NCBI RefSeq assembly: GCF_002760435.1
Contig: NZ_AUUU01000111.1
Coordinates: forward strand, 1-64,000
DNA length: 64,000 bases
DNA from: Clostridium sp. LS
GTDB taxonomy: Bacteria; Bacillota; Clostridia; Clostridiales; Clostridiaceae
Direction: 5' to 3'
Shown here in pieces: positions 45,709 to 53,552 of the stretch (position 1 is its first letter; each line of letters starts with the position of its first letter). The translations under genes were made by a program, and so were the position numbers. The notes under the pieces are model-generated. The model saw nothing but the letters and a program-made list of their open reading frames with translations, ran no database searches and was not told where the DNA came from.

Positions 45709-46236
45709 TCACCATTCTTTCTGCATTTCCAGTTTAAATCTTTCAATCCATTCAATTGCTACATTTGCTTGATGTAATCGTAACTCAAATTTCTTAGTTG
45801 CATACCAGTGGTCTTTTGAGTTTTCTTCAGCTAGTTTTTCCAATGCATTTTGCGTATCTTCGATAATATCTTTTTGCTCCTGATAGAATTGATCTAATAT
45901 TTGTATTTGTTCATCAATAGCAAGATGTTGCATTACGTCAAGCTTTATTAAATAGATATCAGCATTATGGGCGCCGCTTGGAACTGGCATTTTCATTAGT
46001 TCAAAAAAACGCTTTGTTCCTTTTTCAGTGATTGTAGTCAGCTTCTTATTTTTTCCGTCTGATCCTATATTGGTTATTTCTACAAGCCCCTCTTTTTCCA
46101 ATTTTTCAAGTAGGGGGTAAATCACTCCATAGCTGACTTTACGGTGACGGCCTAAAGTAACCTGCAATGCATTACGTAGGTCATAACCACTTTGGGGTTC
46201 TTCCATTAATTCACCTAAAATAAAAAGTTCATTCAT
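45709..46236 (-). CDS. PadR-family transcriptional regulator
   Basis: Regulator of 175 residues. LFILGELMEEPQSGYDLRNAL..KVSYGVIYPLLEKLEKEGLVEI is the PadR winged helix (residues 1-75). The C-terminal domain (about 90-170, with LEKLAEENSKDHWYATKKFELRLHQANVAIEWIERF) is the Vir_act_alpha_C type used for dimerisation and ligand sensing. It is first in the operon with the MFS exporter and lies directly downstream of a long palindrome, so it likely represses itself and the pump. Confidence 0.93.
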   Translation of the reverse strand: MNELFILGELMEEPQSGYDLRNALQVTLGRHRKVSYGVIYPLLEKLEKEGLVEITNIGSDGKNKKLTTITEKGTKRFFELMKMPVPSGAHNADIYLIKLDVMQHLAIDEQIQILDQFYQEQKDIIEDTQNALEKLAEENSKDHWYATKKFELRLHQANVAIEWIERFKLEMQKEW

Positions 46237-46250
46237 TGGTTTATTCCTCC

Positions 46251-46295
46251 TATATATCTAAAAGATATACTTAGTATATATCTTTTAGATATATA
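46251..46295. promoter_or_regulatory. PadR operator with 19-base arms
   Basis: TATATATCTAAAAGATATA (46251-46269) is inverted perfectly at 46277-46295 with a seven-base spacer. Each arm itself contains TATCTAAAAGATA, a near palindrome. It covers the leader and probable promoter of the PadR/MFS operon. Confidence 0.7.
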
Positions 46296-46646
46296 CTGCA
46301 AGTCGGTTAGATAAAAAATTTAAAATCCCATAATTCGGAACTAACCAAATATGTTATAACTTATCTGAATATTAATAGGTATAAATGGGATAAAATGGGG
46401 AATTGCAATCAATAAGTATTAGAGATATTTACTGCAGCAGGAGTTTTTATACATTTTTCTATGAACTCATTGTGTTGAACAATGAACAATGATAATATAA
46501 ATGTGTTCAAATAATGAACCTTTTAAAGACTGTAGTTGTCAAGGTTTAAGAACAATAAATATATTTATCTAAAAATAATTTTATGTTCAAAAAAATCTAA
46601 AAAAACAAAAACATAGTTCTTCGATATGTTTTTGGGGGTATTTTTA
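46296..46646. other. gene-free 350-base stretch before the ABC operon
   Basis: AT-rich DNA with no convincing frame, terminator or recognised riboswitch. It contains short repeats of the GAACAATGA type near 46480 and ACATAGTTCTTCGATATGT near 46612. It probably holds upstream control sites for the promoter at 46647. Confidence 0.4.
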
Positions 46647-46675
46647 TTGACAATGGTTGGAGGATTTAGTAATAT
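46647..46675 (+). promoter_or_regulatory. sigma-A promoter of the ABC/hydrolase operon
   Basis: Consensus -35 TTGACA (46647-46652), 17-base spacer and -10 TAATAT (46670-46675), about 120 bases before the permease start. Confidence 0.65.
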
Positions 46676-46736
46676 AGACTTAGCAGTAAAACATAGTATA
46701 TCGATAAGAATACTAAAAATGGATTAGGGGGTATGT

Positions 46737-46805
46737 ATGAACAGTAGGAATTTTAAAAATAAATACGGAAAGAAACAGGGAGGTGTAGTCATCTACTATG
46801 AATAA
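46737..46805 (+). CDS. short upstream frame coupled to the ABC permease
   Basis: A 22-codon frame starts at ATG 46737 just after an AGGGGG run and ends eight bases inside the permease gene, in the overlap TATGAATAA. It is basic at first (KNKYGKK) and ends GGVVIYYE. The codons for GGV include the permease ribosome site GGGAGGTG. This arrangement suggests translational coupling or a leader-frame control. It could also be a chance frame. Confidence 0.35.
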   Translation: MNSRNFKNKYGKKQGGVVIYYE

Positions 46806-47607
46806 TCAGAATACAACGGTAAAAGTAATAAAAAGAAAAAAAGGCAAAAGCTTTTATCTTGGTGTTTCATTTGTCTCTGTGCTAGTGTTTTTTTGTATAT
46901 GGCAAATTACTACTAGCAAAGGCTTGATTAATCCAGTATTTCTTCCAACACCTCAAAAAGTGTGGCAGGCATTTGTTGAATTAGTTCAGCAAGGTTATAA
47001 AGGAGAAAGCCTAGTATCACATATTGCTATAAGTATGGAGAGACTTTTTATCGCTATTTTCTTTGCAATAATAATCGGTGTTCCTTTAGGACTAGCTGCA
47101 GGAAGTTCAAAGCTTGTAAGAGCAATTATAGATCCGTTTATTGAATTTTATCGTCCTCTTCCACCGTTAGCATACTACACATTAATTGTGCTTTGGTTTG
47201 GAATTGGAGATGAATCAAAAATTATCTTATTATTTTTAAATGCTTTTGCACCTTTATTAATTGGGGTTATATTTAGCGTACAGAAAGTTCCCGTAGATAG
47301 AATTAATGGAGCTAAATCATTAGGGGCAAGTGGATTTAATCTTTTTATTAGTGTTATTTTTAGATCATGCTTACCAGATATATTGACAAGCCTTAGAACA
47401 GCTATTGGTGTCGCTTATGCAACTCTAGTTGCAGCAGAAATGGTAGCGGCAGTATCAGGAATAGGATGGATGGTATTAGATGCAAGTAAGTATCTTAGAA
47501 ATGATATTGTCTATGTAGGAGTTATAATTATGGGAATTATAGCAATTATTCTAGATTCTTTTGTGAGATTTTTAATTAGAAAAGCTTCACCATGGTTACA
47601 GAAATAA
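46798..47607 (+). CDS. ABC transporter permease, taurine/sulfonate/nitrate type
   Basis: Inner-membrane subunit of 269 residues with six hydrophobic segments. The EAA loop reads GAKSLGASGFNLFISVIFRSCLPDILTSLRTAIGVAYATLVAAEM (about 170-215), and the start LVFFCIWQITTSKGLINPVFLPTPQKVWQAFVEL is the SsuC/TauC signature. It forms a dimer with the ATPase at 48740 and receives substrate from the lipoprotein at 47684. It is the first full gene of the operon. Such importers carry sulfonates, nitrate, aromatics or thiamine precursors; the exact substrate is not readable. Confidence 0.93.
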   Translation: MNNQNTTVKVIKRKKGKSFYLGVSFVSVLVFFCIWQITTSKGLINPVFLPTPQKVWQAFVELVQQGYKGESLVSHIAISMERLFIAIFFAIIIGVPLGLAAGSSKLVRAIIDPFIEFYRPLPPLAYYTLIVLWFGIGDESKIILLFLNAFAPLLIGVIFSVQKVPVDRINGAKSLGASGFNLFISVIFRSCLPDILTSLRTAIGVAYATLVAAEMVAAVSGIGWMVLDASKYLRNDIVYVGVIIMGIIAIILDSFVRFLIRKASPWLQK

Positions 47608-47683
47608 AGTAAGTAAGAAAGTCTTGTAATTTTAAGTGTTAATAAAAAACAAAGTTTATATTTAATTTGAAGGAGTGTTATTT

Positions 47684-48724
47684 ATGAAAATTAAAAAATA
47701 TTCAATATTCTTGGCGGCTATTTTATCCATAGGGATTTTAACAACAGGTTGCTCATCACCGAAGACATCCAGTACAGCAGAAGCTACTAAATCAGCAGAT
47801 TCAGCGCTGCCTAAAGAAATACGTTTGGGATATTTTCAGTCTCCAAATGGGGAACTTCTGGCAAAAGGCGAAAAGTTACTTGAAAAAAAATTCCCTGGAG
47901 TGGCAATTAAATATGTTCAATTTGATGTAGGGCGTGATGTAAACACTGCAATGGCTAGTGGATCTATAGATATAGCAACTATTGGAACACCTCCAGGAAC
48001 AAGTGGAATTGTTAATGATCTTCCGTATAAAATTTATTATTTACATGATATTATTGGTGCAAGTGAAGCACTTGTTGCTAAAAATGCATCTGGAATCAAC
48101 TCAATCGGAGATATAAAAGGTAAGAAAATTGCAACTCCATTTGGGTCAACTTCACACTTTAGCTTACTTTCTGCATTAAAACAAAATAATATTTCAGAAA
48201 AAGATGTAACTATTTTAGATATGAATGCTCAAGACATTATAGCAGCATGGAGCAGAGGTGAAATTGATGGTGCTTATATATGGCAGCCAGCACAATCAAA
48301 ACTTCTTTCTGATGGTGGAAAAGTTATACTTACATCTCAAGATGTTGCGAGTAAAGGAGCAGTTACAGGTGAATTTGGTATTGTAAGTAATGATTTTGCA
48401 TCTAAATATCCAGATGTAGTTAAAGCATATATTGATATATTAGATGAATCTACTAAGTCATATAAAACACAGACAGATGACGTAGTAAAGACATTATCAT
48501 CAGAACTTGGTCTTAGTGTAGAGGATACAAAACAAGCAATGAATCAAATTTCAGTTTTAGATAAGTCACAGCAAGCACAATATATAGGAACTGCAGACAA
48601 GCAAGGTACACTGCCTCAAATTCTAAAAGACACAAGTGATTTCTTGTTATCTCAAAAAGCAGTTACCGCTTCACCAGATGTTGAAGTATTCAAGAAAGCA
48701 GTAAGAAATGATTTATATAAATAG
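47684..48724 (+). CDS. ABC substrate-binding lipoprotein, TauA/SsuA type
   Basis: Lipoprotein of 346 residues with lipobox ILTTGCSS, Cys23 being lipidated. The fold is type II periplasmic binding (NMT1/SsuA): EIRLGYFQSPNGELLAKGEKLLEK at the N-terminal lobe, SGSIDIATIGTPPGTSGI around the binding cleft, GKKIATPFGSTSHFSLLSAL and IIAAWSRGEIDGAYIWQPA. AFGST/WQPA patterns are common to taurine-type binders. ATG at 47684 follows AGGAG; a GTG inside that site was rejected. Middle of the importer operon. Confidence 0.93.
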   Translation: MKIKKYSIFLAAILSIGILTTGCSSPKTSSTAEATKSADSALPKEIRLGYFQSPNGELLAKGEKLLEKKFPGVAIKYVQFDVGRDVNTAMASGSIDIATIGTPPGTSGIVNDLPYKIYYLHDIIGASEALVAKNASGINSIGDIKGKKIATPFGSTSHFSLLSALKQNNISEKDVTILDMNAQDIIAAWSRGEIDGAYIWQPAQSKLLSDGGKVILTSQDVASKGAVTGEFGIVSNDFASKYPDVVKAYIDILDESTKSYKTQTDDVVKTLSSELGLSVEDTKQAMNQISVLDKSQQAQYIGTADKQGTLPQILKDTSDFLLSQKAVTASPDVEVFKKAVRNDLYK

Positions 48725-48739
48725 TAGAGGAGATACATT

Positions 48740-49567
48740 ATGGAATCCTTAATAGAGAAAAATGAAGTAGAAGAAAGAAGTGTAAATTGTTCTGTTGAAT
48801 TAAAGGATGTTAATTTAATATATAAGAATGGAAAACAATATTTGAATGTATTAAATGATATTGATCTAAAATTATTTGATGATGATTTCGTTTGTGTTCT
48901 TGGGCCGTCTGGGTGTGGAAAAACTTCATTATTAAATGCCATCGCTGGATATAATACAGATATCTCAGGACAAGTACTTATAAATGGGGTACCACACACT
49001 AAGCCAAATCCAGATGTTGGGGTTGTTTTTCAACAACCCAATATCTTTCCATGGTTAAGCGTAGAGAAGAATGTAGAATTTGGACTTAAGATGAAAGGCA
49101 TTCCCAAGAAAGAACGAGCAGCAATCGTAAATCATTATATTAATTTAGTAGGTTTAGATAAAGCTAGAAAACTGCTTCCTCACCAATTGTCTGGTGGTAT
49201 GAAGCAACGTGCAGCAATAGCAAGAACATTAGCTACTGATTCAAAAGTAGTTCTACTAGATGAACCTTTTAGTGCATTAGATGCTTTAACAAGAGAATCT
49301 ATGCAAAAGCATTTAAAGAAGATATGGAAAGATACAAACAAATGCTTCTTCTTTATTACACATGATGTAGAGGAAGCGATTCTTTTATCAAACAGGATTA
49401 TTGTAATGAATGCTAATCCGGGAAGAATTGTTAGTGATTTTAGGAACCCACTCCAACAATATGATAATAATAGTTTTAAAAAAATTAGATCTTCAGAAGA
49501 GTTCGGAGAACTTAGAGATTCATTAATTAAATTGATTCAAGGAAATGATTTAGAAAGCGAAGATTAA
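48740..49567 (+). CDS. ABC transporter ATPase, TauB/SsuB type
   Basis: ATP-binding subunit of 275 residues. Walker A is GPSGCGKTSLL (about 55-65), Q-loop VVFQQPNIFPWLSVEKN, signature LSGGMKQRAAIARTLA, Walker B VVLLDEPFSALDALT and switch His in FITHDVEEAI. FPWLSVEKNVEFGLK is characteristic of the taurine/nitrate/sulfonate group. It lies 15 bases behind the binding protein and completes the importer. Confidence 0.95.
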   Translation: MESLIEKNEVEERSVNCSVELKDVNLIYKNGKQYLNVLNDIDLKLFDDDFVCVLGPSGCGKTSLLNAIAGYNTDISGQVLINGVPHTKPNPDVGVVFQQPNIFPWLSVEKNVEFGLKMKGIPKKERAAIVNHYINLVGLDKARKLLPHQLSGGMKQRAAIARTLATDSKVVLLDEPFSALDALTRESMQKHLKKIWKDTNKCFFFITHDVEEAILLSNRIIVMNANPGRIVSDFRNPLQQYDNNSFKKIRSSEEFGELRDSLIKLIQGNDLESED

Positions 49568-49688
49568 AAAATCATGTGTATATTCTGATTTAGAATAATA
49601 AATTTTGAAAATGTATTCTTTAAAAAATTTACTATCTTTGCATTCATAGTTAGCATAGAAGCACGACAATTAAGGAGTTTTGAAGGAA

Positions 49689-50684
49689 ATGGATCATAAA
49701 ACGCAATTATTATTACAAAATATCGATTTAAGTTATACTAAAAGAGGAATTGTTAGAGGATTACTTGCTGGTGCTGCTTGGGGATTAGATGGTGTATTAA
49801 TGGGAATGGTGCTAGGCTTAGCGCCATTCAAAAATAATATCAATATATTCCTTGTTCCATTGGTTGGAGCTTGTCTGCATGATGGATTTTCTGCATTGTG
49901 GATATTTATCAATAATGTAATTAAAGGCAAATGGCGTGAGTATATGCGAACAGTTAAGACAAAACCTGGTAAAATGATAGTATTGGCAGCTATTCTTGGT
50001 GGCCCTATTGGAATGTCTGGCAATTTGCTAGCAATTTATTTTTCTGGTGCATCCTACACTGCTGCAATTACTGCTGCATATCCAGCTATAGGTGCTATAT
50101 TAGGATATATTTTTCTAAAAGAAAGAATATCAACAAGAGTATGGGCTGGAATAATATTAGCTATTATTGGAGCGTTTATTGTTGGATTTATTCCACCAGA
50201 AGGATTAAGTTATCCTAATTTCTATGTTGGTATTGGGCTGGCGGTGGTTGCCACCTTAGGGTGGGCATTAGAAGGTGTAATATCAACTTATGGTATGGAT
50301 TTAATCGATTCTGATATTGCAATTGGAATAAGGGAAGCTTCCTCTTTTTTTATGTATACTATTGGTATCTTACCTATATTTCGCGGAGCAGGTTATCAGC
50401 TTGTTTTTGATAGTTTTATGACAAGTTCTGTTTGGTGCATTGCATTTGTTGGTTTTGTTGGAGGAATTTCATTTTTATCTTGGTATAAAGGGATGAATAT
50501 GATTGGTGTAAGCAGAGCAATGGGCTTAAATGTGACTTTTGCCTTATGGTCAGTATTTTTCGGGTGGCTGTTAGATGATTTACATATAACGCCCAACTTA
50601 ATTATAGGAGTTGTGATCATTTCTTTTGGAACAATCCTTACAATAGGAAATCCGAAAGATTTAGTTAACTTAAGGAGTTATTAA
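49689..50684 (+). CDS. EamA/DMT-family permease
   Basis: Membrane protein of 331 residues with about ten hydrophobic segments in two EamA repeats (about 20-170 and 185-325). AAYPAIGAILGYIFLKERISTRVWAGIILAIIGAFIVGF is a typical end of the first repeat. DMT members usually export amino acids or metabolites. The ATG at 49689 is 11 bases after AAGGAG; a TTG at 49680 is too close to that site. It lies 121 bases behind the ATPase and 12 before the small winged-helix gene. Export of a product made from the imported substrate is a reasonable inference. Confidence 0.88.
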   Translation: MDHKTQLLLQNIDLSYTKRGIVRGLLAGAAWGLDGVLMGMVLGLAPFKNNINIFLVPLVGACLHDGFSALWIFINNVIKGKWREYMRTVKTKPGKMIVLAAILGGPIGMSGNLLAIYFSGASYTAAITAAYPAIGAILGYIFLKERISTRVWAGIILAIIGAFIVGFIPPEGLSYPNFYVGIGLAVVATLGWALEGVISTYGMDLIDSDIAIGIREASSFFMYTIGILPIFRGAGYQLVFDSFMTSSVWCIAFVGFVGGISFLSWYKGMNMIGVSRAMGLNVTFALWSVFFGWLLDDLHITPNLIIGVVIISFGTILTIGNPKDLVNLRSY

Positions 50685-50696
50685 GGGGGCATTGCT

Positions 50697-50975
50697 ATGA
50701 ATAAGATTCCGATAAAATTTAGAGTAGCACAAGTTATTTACCAGAATGAAGGAGTATCAAATCTAGAAATACTAAAAATTCTTAATAATGAGTATCCTTT
50801 TGATCGAAGTATAAACGAAAGAAATGTTGAAGAGTATCTCCTTTCGTTAAAAGCTGTTGGTATTATAGAGCTTACCAATGCTATTACAGATAAGAACGGT
50901 AAACTTAAAATGTTTTATAAGATAACTGATTATGGTAAAAGTCGCATGAAGTATATTGAAATTAAAAGTTCTTAA
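50697..50975 (+). CDS. small winged-helix-like protein
   Basis: Protein of 92 residues that looks like a bare winged helix: RVAQVIYQNEGVSNLEILKILNNEYPFDRSINERNVEEYLLSLKAVGIIELTNAITDKNGKLKMFYKITDYGKSRMKYI. The end YKITDYGKSRM is the wing and tail of PadR/MarR-like folds. There is no effector domain. ATG follows AAGGGGGC. Its position inside the operon suggests local control. I do not recognise a named family. Confidence 0.7.
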   Translation: MNKIPIKFRVAQVIYQNEGVSNLEILKILNNEYPFDRSINERNVEEYLLSLKAVGIIELTNAITDKNGKLKMFYKITDYGKSRMKYIEIKSS

Positions 50976-51070
50976 ATATATTTTTGAAAAGTTGAAAATA
51001 AGTCCATTTCATTTAATAACGTAAAATTTTAATGCGTATAAAGAAAAGTTAATAAAAGGAGTTGAATATT

Positions 51071-53119
51071 ATGAAAAGGGCGGCACTTACTCAAAAATTA
51101 TTGGTCTTAGGTGTAGATGGTATGGATCCAAGAGTGAGTCAGAAATTTTTAAAGGATGGAAAAATGCCGAATTTAAAAAAATTAATTGAACGTGGTTCGG
51201 CAAGAGAAGATTTAAGACAAATTGGCGCGATACCAACAATCACGCCACCTTGTTGGACAACACTTGCTACAGGTGCTTATCCAGGAACTCATGGAATCAC
51301 TTGTTATTGGAGACAATCGCCTGAAAATCTTGATGCAGTTGTTTATAATATGGATTCGCGTAATTGTACAGCTGAACAAGTTTGGAATATTACATCAGAG
51401 GCAGATTTAAAAACACTAGTTTGGCATTGGCCAGGCAGTTCTTGGCCACCAACTTCTCATAGCGATAACTTAAGTGTTGTAGATGGAACTCAGCCAGGGT
51501 CTGTTAATATGGGGGTGGCACAGCTTGATTGGGAAAAAATTATTGTTGCTACACCTGAAATTGAAGAGGTTCGTTATGCGCCAAGAGTAGAAAAGCCAGC
51601 AGGTGTTGGTTGCATAATTACAGATTTAGAAGGCACTTTAGATGAGGAAGTTGATGATGAAATGATGGAACTTTGGTGGGGAGATAAAGCCCGTCAAGGT
51701 GGGGAAATTAAAACCTATATTATGGATGATAATGATACGGAAATTGTCATCGGAAGCAAGGTAGCTTATGATATTGTAAATTCGCCTCTCAAAGATGCAA
51801 AAGGATGGAAGAATGCGCCAGAAGGTTCTAAAGAATTCACTATAATAACTTCAAGTGGTGTAACTAGACGTCCAGCCTTAATTCTAAAAAATGAAGCTGG
51901 TGAGTATGATAGAGTAGCAATTTATAAAAATAAGAAATCAGATGCTCCAATTGTTATTTTAGAGAGATATAAGATGGTAACAGGTATAATTGATGATGTT
52001 ACAAAAAAAGAAGTAACTAAGCCTGCATGCCGCTCTATGAAGATTTTAGAACTTGATCCACAAGGGAATAAAGTTAGAGTTTGGATTAGTAATGCTCTTG
52101 ACATCTCAAATGATCAATTATGGCATCAAAAATCTTTATATAAAGATATTATTGAGAATGTTGGTCATGTCCCACCTGTTAGTTTAATTGGTGGAGAAGA
52201 TGATGAACTTGTAAGAGAAATCTTTGAACCGTCTTGGGCAATTTATAATAAGTGGCAGGCTGATTGTCTTAATTACTGCATTAATGAGAAAAAATATGAA
52301 GTTATATTTTCACATCTTCATAATGTGGACTGCGCAGGTCATCAGTTATGGCATCTTGCAAAGACACTACAGCCATGGGATTACACAGATGAAAAAACAT
52401 ATCAAGGATTTATTGAAAAATTTTATATTCAAACAGATGATTATATTGGGGAATTTCTTCATTTATTAGATGAAGGCTGGACTGTATTACTTGTAAGTGA
52501 TCATGGTCTTATGGTTGGAGAAAATGTTCCTCCAATTTTAGGTGAGTATGGTGGTTTAAATACAAAAGTTATGGAAGAGCTTGGCTATACAGTTTTGAAA
52601 AAAGACAAAGATGGTAATTTAACAAGAGAAGTAGATTGGGAAAAAACTAGGGCTGTTCAAATTCGTAGTAATTATATTTATATTAATCTAAAAGGACGAG
52701 ATAAATATGGTATTGTTGATCCGAAAGATAAATACGATTTGGAAGAACAAATAATCTCTGATTTGTATAATTATCGAGATGATAAAACTGGTAAACGAGT
52801 AGTTGGTATATGCCTTAGAAATAAAGATGCTGTTTTAATTGGTACTCATGGACCAGAATGTGGTGACATATTCTTCTCTATTGAAGAAAAATATAATAGG
52901 CTCCATGGAGATAGTATTTCAACTTCAGAAGGGTATTTTGATACATCAGTTTCACCTATTTTTGTGGCGGCAGGCTCAGGTATTAAATCAGGATTTACAA
53001 CTGAACGTATTATCAGGCAAGTAGATGTTGCGCCTTCAGTTTCTGTATTACTTGGTTTACGATATCCAGCACAGTGTGAAGGAGCTCCGATTTATCAGAT
53101 ATTCTCAGAAGAAATTTAA
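51071..53119 (+). CDS. alkaline-phosphatase-superfamily hydrolase (type I phosphodiesterase/NPP-like)
   Basis: Metal-dependent hydrolase of 682 residues. LVLGVDGMDPRVSQKFL gives the first metal Asp, TPPCWTTLATGAYPGTHGI holds the nucleophile Thr (near residue 62), HLHNVDCAGHQLWH the second Asp/His pair, SDHGLM the Asp-His metal pair, and a late His is in LHGDS or IGTHGPE. There is no signal peptide, so the substrate is cytoplasmic. NPP-like members cleave phosphodiesters, phosphonates or sulfate esters. A large insert (about 130-380) sits between the nucleophile and metal motifs and is longer than in minimal NPPs. The importer operon implies that the imported compound is the substrate. Confidence 0.88.
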   Translation: MKRAALTQKLLVLGVDGMDPRVSQKFLKDGKMPNLKKLIERGSAREDLRQIGAIPTITPPCWTTLATGAYPGTHGITCYWRQSPENLDAVVYNMDSRNCTAEQVWNITSEADLKTLVWHWPGSSWPPTSHSDNLSVVDGTQPGSVNMGVAQLDWEKIIVATPEIEEVRYAPRVEKPAGVGCIITDLEGTLDEEVDDEMMELWWGDKARQGGEIKTYIMDDNDTEIVIGSKVAYDIVNSPLKDAKGWKNAPEGSKEFTIITSSGVTRRPALILKNEAGEYDRVAIYKNKKSDAPIVILERYKMVTGIIDDVTKKEVTKPACRSMKILELDPQGNKVRVWISNALDISNDQLWHQKSLYKDIIENVGHVPPVSLIGGEDDELVREIFEPSWAIYNKWQADCLNYCINEKKYEVIFSHLHNVDCAGHQLWHLAKTLQPWDYTDEKTYQGFIEKFYIQTDDYIGEFLHLLDEGWTVLLVSDHGLMVGENVPPILGEYGGLNTKVMEELGYTVLKKDKDGNLTREVDWEKTRAVQIRSNYIYINLKGRDKYGIVDPKDKYDLEEQIISDLYNYRDDKTGKRVVGICLRNKDAVLIGTHGPECGDIFFSIEEKYNRLHGDSISTSEGYFDTSVSPIFVAAGSGIKSGFTTERIIRQVDVAPSVSVLLGLRYPAQCEGAPIYQIFSEEI

Positions 53120-53134
53120 TAAAGAGTTATGTGG

Positions 53135-53171
53135 GCAGCTATCAGAAAATAGCACTCTGATAGCTGTTTTA
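53135..53171 (+). terminator. hairpin between hydrolase and thioredoxin-like genes
   Basis: Stem GCAGCTATCAGA (53135-53146) / TCTGATAGCTGT (53156-53167), nine-base loop, then TTTAAG. It may end or attenuate the operon before the thioredoxin pair. Confidence 0.7.
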
Positions 53172-53217
53172 AGTGCATCCTATACAATTTAAAAATAATT
53201 ATAGAGGAGTGAATAAT

Positions 53218-53544
53218 ATGTCTTTGCAACATATAAATTCAAATCAGTTTGATGAAATTATATATGATAATGCTGAGCCAAGCTTGGTTATCTTTTCTAG
53301 GGAAAGCTGCACAATATGTCAAGGTGTAGTGCCAATTCTAGAAGATTTAAAATTAAAATATGATGAGAAGTATAGTTTTTATTATGTTGATGTTGAGGAA
53401 CAAAAGAATTTATTTCAGAGATTTTCTTTAAAAGGTGTTCCTCAAATCCTATTTTTTAAAGAAGGAGAATATAAAGGAAAACTAACTGGTCATGTGGAAG
53501 ATGATCAAATCGAAGAAAAGATTTCTGAAATTTTTGAGGAGTGA
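53218..53544 (+). CDS. thioredoxin-like protein with CTIC active site
   Basis: Thioredoxin-fold protein of 108 residues. The active site is ESCTICQGVVPILEDL, with Cys31 and Cys34 and no Trp or Pro in the usual WCGPC setting. FYYVDVEEQKNLFQRFSLKGVPQILFFKEGEYKGKLTGHV carries the cis-Pro loop (GVP). The changed dipeptide should shift the redox potential. ATG at 53218 follows AGAGGAG; an upstream frame start lacks a site. It is nine bases before the reductase gene and is its probable partner. Confidence 0.9.
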   Translation: MSLQHINSNQFDEIIYDNAEPSLVIFSRESCTICQGVVPILEDLKLKYDEKYSFYYVDVEEQKNLFQRFSLKGVPQILFFKEGEYKGKLTGHVEDDQIEEKISEIFEE

Positions 53545-53552
53545 TTAGGGGT

